In this document: one piece after another, positions 26,925 to 35,174 of the stretch
Position numbering within the stretch: the stretch's first letter is position 1
Layout: each line of letters opens with the position of its first letter
Source of the DNA: Chlorohelix sp037138995
Lineage (GTDB): Bacteria > Chloroflexota > Chloroflexia > Chloroheliales > Chloroheliaceae
Direction of reading: 5' to 3'
Assembly: GCF_037138995.1 (NCBI RefSeq)
Contig: NZ_JBAXHI010000002.1
Span: 124,001 to 188,000 of the forward strand
Length of the DNA: 64,000 nucleotides
Translations under genes and position numbers: made by a program
Notes under the pieces: generated by a model
Seen by the model: only the letters and a program-made list of their open reading frames with translations
What the model was told of the DNA's origin: nothing
The model's database searches: none

Positions 26925-28553
26925 TTATCGCTCCTGCACAAACATTAGCCCGTCATCCCGTGAGATGAGTTTTAAATTCAGGTCGGGCAATTGAGGTAAC
27001 ACTCTATCCAATGCCAAAGAAAGGTGGTGGCGCACATCCATAACCAGTTCGCCCTTGCGAAAATCAGTTACAGTAACCTGATGCACACCGGGCAAACTGC
27101 GAATCACTTTTTCCATAACCAACAACGAAAGCCCCTGCAAATTCGAGATGATTAACTTGGTTTCGATGTCGGTGGGGTTGAAGTTTTCGTTGCCAGTAGT
27201 AGCGCCGGGCGGTGGTCTGAGACGCGCCGGAGGCACTATAGTCTCCGCTGCCGGATTGGTACGCGGCAGCAAATGGGCAGGTATTACAGGTCTTTCAGAT
27301 TCCACCGTTAAATCCATAACGGTTTCTCCCTGCCGGGGATTAACTATAGTGGGCGAAATCGATTCACTGGAGCGTTTAATTTCTGAACTCGAAGCTGAGT
27401 CGGACGCGTCCCTTAAATTACTGCCAGAAGTATAACTCGATGAATTAAATCCCGGACCAAGCTTTATAGAGTTTACAGGAGGAGGGGTTTGTACCTCTTG
27501 AACACCAAGCTTAGAGCCTAAATCCGCCAGCGCAGCTTTGTCGCTTTTCGCGCGAGTTTCCATTACCTCAATATTTTTATTAGAAGAAACGACCTTAACA
27601 GGCATTTCGCCGGCATCTGCGGATGCTTCAATGCGGGGTTGGGAGAAACCCCGTCCCAATAAATGGTGCAGGCGTTGGTCAACTGCCCTTGATTGCTTGC
27701 TTGGAACCTTTTCTTGAGTTTCAACCAAAGGTAGCTCGAAGGGAATTTGTGCGGGAATTTTTGAGGTTATCGTTGGAATTGGAACTTCCGCTTGCGGTTC
27801 TGGAGTTTCAGTCAAGGTAAGGGGCAGAGACGATTCTTCAAGTGGTAGCCTTTTTATGCGACCATGCGGTTTTAGCTGTGGTGTTGGTGCATCCGAGAAC
27901 TCTTGAAGGGGCAAATGCATCATCTTGTCCAGTTCATTCGGAATAGTTTCCGATTCAAAATTTAACTCAAGTGATAGTGTAGATGGAACTGGGTTATAAC
28001 TTTGCCGATTTGCCACGGCAGGAACAGTTTTTCCTTGAATAAAAGCTTGCAATTGCTCGCTCAATTCTTGAACACGACGAGTAAGTGCAATTACTTCACG
28101 CGCTAAACCGGGCGAACTTTCAACGCTACCATGCATAAGCGAAGCTTCTTTTTCAAGGGCGTATTTCCGGGCGCGTTCTTCTTCAACCTCCCGCCGGGCA
28201 AGCCTTAATTCAGCTTGTAAACGGGTACGCTCTTGCTTCAAAGTATTTACTTCATTGTGCAATAACAAGCGCTGTTGCTCAAGTTGCATTGCAACTCGAC
28301 GTGCATCCTCTTCGGAGCGGACGCGCAATTCACTGAGGGCAGAAACCGCTTCCATAATGTGCTGAGTCATTTTCGCATCAAGCGAAGCGAACACATTTAT
28401 ACGCGCATCTGCCCAAGTCTCAAAATCCAACATACCGGGCAGAGGCTCTATACCCTCATCCAGCAAATCGTCATCTGCTTCAGAACTAAAAGGTTCGGAC
28501 AGATTTTCGTATGAATTGCCTAGAAAATCGGGTTGGTTCATTCTCGCACTCAT
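26925..28553 (-). CDS. Coiled-coil protein with C-terminal ferredoxin-fold-like domain
   Basis: A 542-residue protein, first gene of the operon that runs to the acyl-CoA synthetase. Residues of about 45-170 are a coiled coil (VAMQLEQQRLLLHNEV, KQERTRLQAELRLARR). Residues of about 175-460 are low-complexity, rich in Pro, Ser and Glu, probably disordered. The last 80 residues form a compact beta-alpha domain (KLIISNLQGLSLLVME ... VTVTDFRKGELVMDV) resembling HMA-like or ferredoxin-fold domains. GAGGT precedes the ATG by 9 bases. A DivIVA-like scaffold for the cell-wall enzymes encoded downstream would fit the layout, but that is inference. Confidence 0.75.
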   Translation of the reverse strand: MSARMNQPDFLGNSYENLSEPFSSEADDDLLDEGIEPLPGMLDFETWADARINVFASLDAKMTQHIMEAVSALSELRVRSEEDARRVAMQLEQQRLLLHNEVNTLKQERTRLQAELRLARREVEEERARKYALEKEASLMHGSVESSPGLAREVIALTRRVQELSEQLQAFIQGKTVPAVANRQSYNPVPSTLSLELNFESETIPNELDKMMHLPLQEFSDAPTPQLKPHGRIKRLPLEESSLPLTLTETPEPQAEVPIPTITSKIPAQIPFELPLVETQEKVPSKQSRAVDQRLHHLLGRGFSQPRIEASADAGEMPVKVVSSNKNIEVMETRAKSDKAALADLGSKLGVQEVQTPPPVNSIKLGPGFNSSSYTSGSNLRDASDSASSSEIKRSSESISPTIVNPRQGETVMDLTVESERPVIPAHLLPRTNPAAETIVPPARLRPPPGATTGNENFNPTDIETKLIISNLQGLSLLVMEKVIRSLPGVHQVTVTDFRKGELVMDVRHHLSLALDRVLPQLPDLNLKLISRDDGLMFVQER

Positions 28554-28874
28554 TGGCTAATTACCTCACGGAGGTAACAATATATACGCACAAATGGAGC
28601 ATTCATTGTCCTTAATTCTACCTCATTTGTCAAACTTCATTCTCTATAGCTCCAGGGATTATGCGTTTGGAAATAGATACCAGCTTTGAGACGTTTGCTT
28701 TGAGCTTGTCTCTCTTGCTACCTAGTTACGGCTGCTTTAGTCTTCATGAAAAGTTTGAGCTAAACGCATAATCCCTGTTGAATAAGGCGATTTAATATAG
28801 CGGTCAATTTGAGCCGTGCTATAATATTCGTGCTGTCTGTCAACTAGCAATTGTAAAAAGGCAACGGAAAAAAT
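28554..28874. other. Divergent intergenic region with inverted repeat
   Basis: About 320 bases between the divergent coiled-coil gene and FAA hydrolase gene. It must hold both promoters. Its centre is the 125-bp inverted-repeat element listed separately. Confidence 0.55.
28653..28777. repeat. Inverted-repeat element, 16-bp perfect arms
   Basis: CAGGGATTATGCGTTT (28653-28668) is repeated as its exact complement AAACGCATAATCCCTG (28762-28777), 93 bases apart. The interior contains a further small hairpin, GAGAC (28688-28692) with GTCTC (28708-28712). The stretch could be a small mobile repeat or a structured RNA leader; it does not overlap a convincing gene. Confidence 0.65.
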
Positions 28875-29888
28875 ATGAAACTTGTCAGTTACGTGCTTCA
28901 TACTGAAGGCATAAATCATAGAGTTGAAATGTACGCCCATCGTCAAGCAAAAGCGTTAGGTGGGGTGCTAGTGGGTAATCGCGTATATGACCTCAGCCAA
29001 GTTTGTGCGTGGGCTGAAGCCCGCAAGGATATGGAGTTGGTAAGACGGGCAACCACTGTGCTGGAATTTTTGCATCTGCCGATACAGCAGCAGCGTACTC
29101 TCAGCCAAATTTGCCGCGAGTTGCCTGTAGCTGATATGCACAGCTTGGATTTGGAAAAAATTAGGCTACGCGCCCCGTTAGAAGTACCGCCAAGCCTGCG
29201 GGATTTTTATTCCTTTGAGCATCACGTCAAAACCGCGCGGGCAAATCGGGGATTGGAAATGATACCGGAATGGTATAAAATTCCTGCTTTCTATTTTTCA
29301 AATCACCGCGCTATTTATGGGCATGACGAATACTTGCCTTATCCACGCGAATCTTCTGCTTTGGATTTTGAGCTAGAATTAGCCTGTGTTATCGGTAAGC
29401 CCGGACGCGATGTTCTAGCCTCACAGGCTGGTAGTTATATCGGCGGGTATTTAATTATGAACGATTGGAGCGCACGTGACCTGCAAATTGAAGAAATTAA
29501 AGTTGGCTTAGGACCTGCTAAGGGGAAAGACTTTGCAACCTCACTCGGTCCTTGTCTTGTCACTCCTGATGAGCTTGAAGATAAACGGGTTGGGATGGGC
29601 GAGCAAGAACGCTTTGATTTGGTAATGAAAGCGCGTTTGAACGGGCGCGAAGTTTCTCTCGGTAATTTTAAGGATATACATTACACTTTCTCGCAAATGA
29701 TAGAGCGAGCTTCTCTAAATGCTTGGATTGAACCCGGCGATGTTTTGGGCAGCGGCACAGTTGGTACAGGTTGTTTGCTGGAGCAAGGCGACGAACGAGA
29801 GCGCTGGTTGCAACCGGGCGATGTGGTTGAGCTTGAAGTTGAAAGATTAGGGATTCTACGTAACACGGTTGTTAGCGGGGATGTTTAG
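28875..29888 (+). CDS. Fumarylacetoacetate hydrolase family protein
   Basis: A 337-residue FAH-family enzyme, which cleaves or decarboxylates beta-diketo acids in aromatic or sugar-acid breakdown. The metal-binding acids are in ALDFELELACVIG (about residues 156-168) and IMNDWSARDLQIEE (about 194-207), followed by GKDFATSLGPCLVTPDEL and the late VLGSGTVGTGCLLE. The N-terminal 100 residues form the smaller FAH_N-type domain. A purine-rich site precedes the ATG. The gene stands alone, with a strong hairpin after it, so its pathway cannot be read from the neighbours. Confidence 0.88.
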   Translation: MKLVSYVLHTEGINHRVEMYAHRQAKALGGVLVGNRVYDLSQVCAWAEARKDMELVRRATTVLEFLHLPIQQQRTLSQICRELPVADMHSLDLEKIRLRAPLEVPPSLRDFYSFEHHVKTARANRGLEMIPEWYKIPAFYFSNHRAIYGHDEYLPYPRESSALDFELELACVIGKPGRDVLASQAGSYIGGYLIMNDWSARDLQIEEIKVGLGPAKGKDFATSLGPCLVTPDELEDKRVGMGEQERFDLVMKARLNGREVSLGNFKDIHYTFSQMIERASLNAWIEPGDVLGSGTVGTGCLLEQGDERERWLQPGDVVELEVERLGILRNTVVSGDV

Positions 29889-29906
29889 GCTAAACCGCTT
29901 AGATTA

Positions 29907-29939
29907 ATGGATGCCACCCTAGCTAAGAGTGGCATCCAT
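29907..29939. terminator. Hairpin between convergent genes
   Basis: ATGGATGCCAC (29907-29917) and GTGGCATCCAT (29929-29939) pair perfectly over 11 bp with an 11-base loop. It lies 18 bases after the FAA hydrolase gene and 31 bases from the end of the convergent glycosidase gene. There is no strong U-run, so it may act by Rho or serve both strands. Confidence 0.65.
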
Positions 29940-29970
29940 GTGTTTATGGTGATAAGACAATAGAGGCTCT

Positions 29971-32646
29971 CTAGTAGCTAATACCGTATCTCCAGAAGAA
30001 GTAATGCCTTCCGATATTGCCCCATTCCACCTTGAACGCTGCTGAGTTAGTGGGGGTGTAAGTTAGCACGCGCCTTTCAAAGGCTTGCACCAACACATCC
30101 TTGACTTGCCCCGCCACTTTTACCTTTGCCCAATAGGCTTCGGTTATAGGCAAGCCCGGCGCTTCATAATAAGGGTCAAACAACCTTCCGATTACTGGAT
30201 TGCCGTTTACCCAAATACGTTGGGTTGGGTCATTTAGGAAATCCCAGAAGGGCTTTGCAATAGTGTGTTTGGTAATCGGTTCGTAATACCCGCCCACTAC
30301 CCCGCGTGAGTCGCCTTGCCCAAGATTGCCGCTGGAGTCGATAGTTTCGCTCACTGCTGAGCCCACTGGTTTGGCAGCATCGGCGCGTCGCCCATTCAGG
30401 CTGGCATACTTTGGTCCAAATGTATCGTCTGGGTCGCCCGCAATCGGTACGCTGGCTGGGGAGCATTGCGAAAATTGAAGCGGGTCATCGAGGTTGTCAC
30501 CCAATTGCATCTTCCCGGTTATGAGTTCTACGGTTAAGAGTCCATTGGTCACATAGCCTGTCGCAAGCGGGTTGCTGCTGGCTCGTGTAATTTCCATGCG
30601 GCTCTTGTCAAAATAGACAACTTGGCGTTGTTTGGTGTTCTGGGCGTTTCCGTCCAACGCCTGATAATAATACTCGCTGCCGCTGGCGAAGGGTTTATCG
30701 CCCCAAACATAACTACGCGCCCCAACCGCATAAAAATCGTAGCGTTTCCAGAAGTTCTGGAACCAATCATTCGGGAAAGCGGTATTTGGTGATAGGGAGG
30801 TAGGACGCGCCCCGCATTGTACCGGACTGGGGTTAGTGCCGGCGCTAGAACCAGGTAAAACTTTGCCGGAATGTTCCAGAAATACCATATCATCATTTAT
30901 ATTGACTGTTAGATTCCCATCTTTAGCCGCAATTGAGCTTGAATTGCCAGAGCGGTCATATAGCGTACCGGCTGCATCGTTAGTAGGGAGTGTAACTGTT
31001 CCGCTACCGTTATCAACCCACATTACATCAATGTTTTTGCCGTTGCGCTCAAAGCGATAACCATAGCCTCGCGCACCCCCGGAGGCATACACATCATCAA
31101 TATAAACTGAGCCGCTCCACTTCGCGCCGTTTGGTCGGCTTATTAGCTGAATCGAGTCGAATTTGATGGGATAGCGAATCTGGCTGGAAGGAGGTGTATT
31201 AGGGGCGGTTTCGCCTGATAGCCACGCTTCTCGGCGTTGCCAACCCGTACCACCCGCGCTACCTACATCATAATAGAATAGGGTATTGGTGGCATCTTTT
31301 ATCAGGACTCGCACATCCGCGCCTTTGTTATCTCCATATATCCAAAATCCGACCTTAGTCGGTTGTCCGTCTATTGGCACTTGCCTTCCCACTTGTATAT
31401 AGTTCGAGGCATCACCATTGAAAGCGTAATCAATGCGTAAGGATGTGCCGCCGCTATGTGCTTGGTCGCCGCTCAGGTAGGCGCTGATAGTGCTGGGAGC
31501 GTTGGCATAACTGCTGAAGTTATTTGCCCCATTAAAGCTATCAATAGCAACTTTGCCCGCATCGAAAGGCTCGAAACGCTCTTTGAAAGTTGCGCCAGTT
31601 AGCCGCGCAATCAGGTTTTTGTAAACGACATAGGAGGGTTTGGGTGTTACCCAATCGCTTCGCACAATGCCATAGCCATCCTGAAGATTGACTCCATCAT
31701 CCCGGAACTGATAGATAAACATTTTTTGCAAACCGGTAGCAAGACCTTCAACACTAGCGCGGGCAATGTAATTAGCCTGTCTGCTCTCATCTACCGCGAT
31801 TGAACCACGTGTATCCCAACCGAACTCGGTTGCCCATACCGGCTTGCCTGCACGAGCGGCAAAAGCTTCAAAGTATGCCAATTGGGTATCAGACCAATAT
31901 TTACTTTCAGGGCTGGCAGAGAAATTTACATAGGGATGTACTCCCAAAATATCAAATTTGCCGTTGCCGCCCCGCGCTAATACTTCTTCCATAAATGGTA
32001 CGTCAAAGCCGCTGACTCCGCCCGTTACTACCTGTAAACCGCCATCAATGCCTTTTATGGTGTCATAAGAGACCTGCAAGAGTTGTGCGTAGTTTTGCGC
32101 CCGCTGAGAGGGGTCAGCAATGTTAAAGTATTTCGTATCGCTGGGTTCGTTCCAGATTTCCCAATAGCGCACTTTGTCTTTGTAACGGCTGACTACAGTA
32201 GCTACATAGGTTCGCCATGCATTGATTTCAGGCATAGCGTAGTTAGGTTGCGCTTTTCCGCCGCTGCGGTCAACGTTATAGGACAATAAACCCAAAACGT
32301 TCAGACCACGTTCGGTTGATTTATTAACCGCTTCATCGGTGAAGCCCCAATCCCATCTGCCGGAATAGGGCTCAACCATATCCCAGCGCAATTCTTCCCG
32401 ATTCCAATTTGCGCCGGTACTACTGGCAGCATTTAGCGGTTTTTCAAAGCTGCCGGAGATGCCGTAACGCGCTGCTGATTGAACATTTAAACCAAAAGGA
32501 GAGTTTGCGCCTTGCCCGATGGTAAAATTCGGTACAGGTGAACCCATGCTTTCCGCCGCAAGCGCGTAATTTTCTCTAACAAAGAGACTTGTTATTAGGT
32601 TTAAGACCATAAGTAAGCTACAAATAATTGCTAACTTTTTTTTCAT
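29971..32646 (-). CDS. Secreted glycoside hydrolase with C-terminal surface domains
   Basis: An 891-residue secreted enzyme. A signal peptide covers residues 1-31 (KKKLAIICSLLMVLNLI ... NYALA). Residues of about 45-350 form a TIM-barrel of the GH5/GH39 clan: the acid/base glutamate is in YWEIWNEPSD near residue 168 and the nucleophile glutamate in VWATEFGWDTR near 273. Residues of about 365-540 look like a beta-sandwich carbohydrate-binding domain (SGGTSLRIDYAFNG, VGFWIYGDNKGADV). The C-terminal 280 residues, with ERRVLTYTPTN near the end, resemble a domain often found on exported Chloroflexota proteins. It probably degrades a plant or microbial beta-glycan. GGAG precedes the start. Confidence 0.85.
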   Translation of the reverse strand: MKKKLAIICSLLMVLNLITSLFVRENYALAAESMGSPVPNFTIGQGANSPFGLNVQSAARYGISGSFEKPLNAASSTGANWNREELRWDMVEPYSGRWDWGFTDEAVNKSTERGLNVLGLLSYNVDRSGGKAQPNYAMPEINAWRTYVATVVSRYKDKVRYWEIWNEPSDTKYFNIADPSQRAQNYAQLLQVSYDTIKGIDGGLQVVTGGVSGFDVPFMEEVLARGGNGKFDILGVHPYVNFSASPESKYWSDTQLAYFEAFAARAGKPVWATEFGWDTRGSIAVDESRQANYIARASVEGLATGLQKMFIYQFRDDGVNLQDGYGIVRSDWVTPKPSYVVYKNLIARLTGATFKERFEPFDAGKVAIDSFNGANNFSSYANAPSTISAYLSGDQAHSGGTSLRIDYAFNGDASNYIQVGRQVPIDGQPTKVGFWIYGDNKGADVRVLIKDATNTLFYYDVGSAGGTGWQRREAWLSGETAPNTPPSSQIRYPIKFDSIQLISRPNGAKWSGSVYIDDVYASGGARGYGYRFERNGKNIDVMWVDNGSGTVTLPTNDAAGTLYDRSGNSSSIAAKDGNLTVNINDDMVFLEHSGKVLPGSSAGTNPSPVQCGARPTSLSPNTAFPNDWFQNFWKRYDFYAVGARSYVWGDKPFASGSEYYYQALDGNAQNTKQRQVVYFDKSRMEITRASSNPLATGYVTNGLLTVELITGKMQLGDNLDDPLQFSQCSPASVPIAGDPDDTFGPKYASLNGRRADAAKPVGSAVSETIDSSGNLGQGDSRGVVGGYYEPITKHTIAKPFWDFLNDPTQRIWVNGNPVIGRLFDPYYEAPGLPITEAYWAKVKVAGQVKDVLVQAFERRVLTYTPTNSAAFKVEWGNIGRHYFFWRYGISY

Positions 32647-32670
32647 GAGGTTGTTTCTCCACTAAGCCGG

Positions 32671-33225
32671 CTATGAAGTCATCCATTTTTCAGCCCCAAC
32701 TTCCTTTAAAAGTTTGGTAAGGCTGTCAACATGGACTAATTCTTTGTTACCACTAACGATTACAACCTGGTCATTCAATTCAAAAGAATTGCCATTAGGA
32801 CATAGCGCGGGAAGGACATAGGCAGTTCCTTTAAGCCAAAACACTACTTTACCAGTGTTTGTTGCAGAAATTGGGGTGGCTACACGGGCTACTTGACCAT
32901 GTAATGTTTGAGGGGTTAAATCATTTTCTTCATCGCGCATTAGAAGGAAAAGCGCGATAATAAAACTTAAAGTGCCGGAAAGAAAAGCTCCGGGTATGCT
33001 CCACCAGTCCTCTGCTCCGGCAAGTACGCCAACAAAGCCGCCTACTCCAAACCAGATTAGGGCGACAATCAACGCCTCCATCCTTGTATTGCCTCCCTCG
33101 GCAGGTCGAGGTAAGGTTGTACCACCTGTTAGCCAATCTGCTACAGTTAGCACAATACCAAAGATGAAACTTCCTAGATAAATGTACCCAAAGACATCCA
33201 CGGAGTGATTACGCCTTTTCAGCAT
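32671..33225 (-). CDS. Membrane protein with NfeD-like OB-fold tail
   Basis: A 184-residue protein with three predicted membrane helices (about residues 10-30, 48-66, 72-94) followed by a soluble beta-rich domain (GQVARVATPISATNTGKVVF ... DQVVIVSGNKELVHVDSL) that resembles the OB-fold of NfeD proteins. NfeD-like proteins work with membrane stomatins or proteases, but no such partner is adjacent. It is 24 bases upstream of the secreted glycosidase gene on the same strand. The start has a weak ribosome site. Family call is tentative. Confidence 0.65.
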   Translation of the reverse strand: MLKRRNHSVDVFGYIYLGSFIFGIVLTVADWLTGGTTLPRPAEGGNTRMEALIVALIWFGVGGFVGVLAGAEDWWSIPGAFLSGTLSFIIALFLLMRDEENDLTPQTLHGQVARVATPISATNTGKVVFWLKGTAYVLPALCPNGNSFELNDQVVIVSGNKELVHVDSLTKLLKEVGAEKWMTS

Positions 33226-33277
33226 AAGAGATAGCGAAAATAGCTTACAAGATATTTAGGGCATTGTAAAGCTAAAA

Positions 33278-33640
33278 TTAGGAATTGCTGAAAATATAGT
33301 TGGAAGCATCTTCCAATACTTCTATAAGCTGTTCAATCGTAAAGGGCTTTGTGAGCATCCCTCTACTTCCCTTTACAGGCAAGTTTTGCCCGCTCATAGT
33401 AACAATATATACGTTCGGATTCAACTTCCTCAATTGTTCAGCAATCGAGTCACCGCTGAGACCCTGCAATATTTTATCTACAAAGATAAGTTTCGGTAGT
33501 TCTCGCTGGAAAATTTCGAAAGCAGCTTTTCCATTTGATGCAGTAAATGGCTCATAATCCATAAATTTCAGGTTAGTCGAAACAAGCTCACGTATTATCG
33601 GATCGTCGTCAATAACCAGCACTTTAATTATTTCACTCAT
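33278..33640 (-). CDS. Single-domain response regulator (CheY-like)
   Basis: A 120-residue receiver domain with no output domain. The acidic pocket is in VIDDDP (Asp11-13), the phospho-acceptor is Asp55 in LIFVDKIL, and the conserved TKPF lysine is near residue 99. GAGG lies 8 bases before the ATG. No histidine kinase is adjacent, so its partner is unknown; it could take part in a phosphorelay or in motility or adhesion control. The membrane-protein gene downstream is 52 bases away. Confidence 0.88.
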   Translation of the reverse strand: MSEIIKVLVIDDDPIIRELVSTNLKFMDYEPFTASNGKAAFEIFQRELPKLIFVDKILQGLSGDSIAEQLRKLNPNVYIVTMSGQNLPVKGSRGMLTKPFTIEQLIEVLEDASNYIFSNS

Positions 33641-33840
33641 GTTTTTTTCCTCGCTTACTAGGCGATAACCCTTTACAGAATATTATACATATTATATCAA
33701 GTATCCATGCTACCAATCCTCCAATTCTCGTCTATTGGGCTTATCTTTATGAACGTAGAAAATCAAGAGTTTTACAATTTGCTGAAACGAAATGGCATAT
33801 AATATCGTCAATCTATTTGAAAGGAAGAAAGAACAGAGCG

Positions 33841-33880
33841 GTTGCAAGAATGGAATTGTTCTCTATAAAACGGTTCTCAA
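33841..33880 (+). repeat. 40-bp promoter-like interspersed repeat, copy C
   Basis: Plus-strand copy of the family also found at 3833-3872 and 47690-47729; it matches copy A at 36 of 40 bases without gaps. TTGCAA (33842-33847), 16 bases, then TATAAA (33864-33869) resemble a promoter. Its direction points toward the terminator at 33951-33990. Confidence 0.65.
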
Positions 33881-33990
33881 CGGGGTTTGGGTAAAGGCAC
33901 GCGGCGCTTGATTCTACGGCTTTTGAAGAGTATATATCGAGCCTTTGTTTAAGCTCCCTTACCGTTACAATGGTTTTGGGAGCTTTTTTG
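33870..33990 (+). ncRNA. Possible short RNA from repeat copy C to terminator
   Basis: A promoter-like pair inside repeat copy C would start transcription near 33875, and an intrinsic terminator ends at about 33990, giving an RNA of about 115 bases. No open frame with a ribosome site lies inside. This is inference from signals alone; no known RNA family is recognised. Confidence 0.25.
33951..33990 (+). terminator. Plus-strand terminator
   Basis: AAGCTCCC (33951-33958) pairs with GGGAGCTT (33978-33985) and is followed by a run of T residues on the plus strand. The minus strand lacks a T-run here, so this is not the terminator of the nuclease gene. Confidence 0.7.
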
Positions 33991-33995
33991 ATGGC

Positions 33996-35174
33996 TTAAA
34001 TCGCAAAACTTTCGGGGGTTTCCCAATCCATGACGCGCTCCACTATATTGGCGGCATGCGCGGTGGGTGTTCCGGTACTTAATTCTTCTTCGATTTCAGC
34101 AACTTCTTCTTCATCTACAAAGAAAGAAAGTTGTACCGGCTTGGTACTGAGCTTTTCTGCCTGTCGAAGTTTGCTTTCATCCACTTTGATTATTTCTCCG
34201 TCTTTCCACTCAAACATGGGGGAATTTTTCTTACCGCTTTTAAGAGGGGCGCTAGTTCGCATTAAGTCTTCAGGATGGATGCCTTTCTGGTGTGCAAACT
34301 TTTGAAGGCTATAGCAATGTTTCAGGAAAGAGCATGTACCGCATTTGTACATATTTGAAGCAAGGGGATAGCGTTCTTTCTGGATGTCACGCCCGATACT
34401 GAAAATACGCTCACGTAGCACGCGCCTTTCGCCTTCGCCGCGTAGGGTTGGTGTATGCGAACCATCGCGTACATTTTCTATAGCGAAGCGGCGCTCCCGG
34501 AAGGGAAACATCATTTCCACCGCTAGGTCATAGCAACTGAATTGGGTATCAATGGCAACTGCCGCAGAACTGGTGGGTTTGTAGCCGGATTTATAATCTA
34601 CAATAAGCAATGAGCCGTCTTTGCTTTCGCGAATTGCCTTCCCCAACTCTTCAGGCTTAAAACTGCCGGGCGCAGTGGAATCTTTAAGTTCTAAGCGGTC
34701 AATGTAACCTTGCAAGGCGTAGCCCCGCCCGTTTTTTTCGTTGGTAAGGCTTACCATGAAGAATTGCTCAACCATTACATGGGAAAATGGGACGTTTTGG
34801 TTTCTCTCGAAAAAATCCATACAAACTTTATAGCCAGCCCCAAGCAGCTTTTCTTTTTCATCCGGGCTACGCCATAGCATCGGCGGCTTACGCTTACCGC
34901 GCTCGGTTTTAGGCTGTGAATCAATGCTAAACCATTTGCCCCTGAAAACATTGGCAAAGTTTGAGGCGCTTATATACATTTTTGCAGCAGGATTTTTGCG
35001 TTTGAAAAACTCTTCAAACATGCTGTGCAGCACGGTGCCAAACTCAAGGGCAGGTACTCGAGGTAGTTCCTCTGGTTTTTCGTGATAGTTAAACCAAAAC
35101 CGCGTCCCACAGTCTTGGTAAATTTTCATCATGGAGTCGCTGAGAATCAAGCGTCCATCTTTGGTATATTTCAT
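33996..35174 (-). CDS. RecB-family (PD-(D/E)XK) nuclease
   Basis: A 392-residue protein of the PDDEXK_1/RecB-exonuclease group. The N-terminal LILSDSMMKIYQDCGTRFWF contains a cysteine that in this family ligates an Fe-S cluster; the other three are expected in MYKCGTCSFLKHC near residues 277-288. The nuclease core LLIVDYKSGY is near residue 197. Such proteins are AddB/Cas4-like exonucleases in DNA repair. No helicase partner or CRISPR array lies nearby. The last 90 residues are an acidic, poorly conserved tail. The gene stands alone with a long upstream region. Confidence 0.88.
   Translation of the reverse strand: MKYTKDGRLILSDSMMKIYQDCGTRFWFNYHEKPEELPRVPALEFGTVLHSMFEEFFKRKNPAAKMYISASNFANVFRGKWFSIDSQPKTERGKRKPPMLWRSPDEKEKLLGAGYKVCMDFFERNQNVPFSHVMVEQFFMVSLTNEKNGRGYALQGYIDRLELKDSTAPGSFKPEELGKAIRESKDGSLLIVDYKSGYKPTSSAAVAIDTQFSCYDLAVEMMFPFRERRFAIENVRDGSHTPTLRGEGERRVLRERIFSIGRDIQKERYPLASNMYKCGTCSFLKHCYSLQKFAHQKGIHPEDLMRTSAPLKSGKKNSPMFEWKDGEIIKVDESKLRQAEKLSTKPVQLSFFVDEEEVAEIEEELSTGTPTAHAANIVERVMDWETPESFAI

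Larger units (their letters stand above)
33641..33995. other. Intergenic region with repeat copy C and a plus-strand terminator
   Basis: About 355 bases between two minus-strand genes. It holds a perfect TATAAT at 33798-33803 (plus strand), the third copy of the 40-bp repeat (33841-33880), and a plus-strand hairpin terminator (33951-33990) although no plus-strand protein gene is present. This combination suggests a short non-coding transcript. Confidence 0.5.

Noticed and set aside
28737..28946. Minus-strand 69-codon frame
   Set aside because: It overlaps the start of the FAA hydrolase gene and one arm of the inverted repeat and has no ribosome site.
33996..35174. Cas4 nuclease of a CRISPR system
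   Set aside because: Similar fold and cysteines, but no CRISPR array or other cas gene is present and the protein is longer than Cas4.
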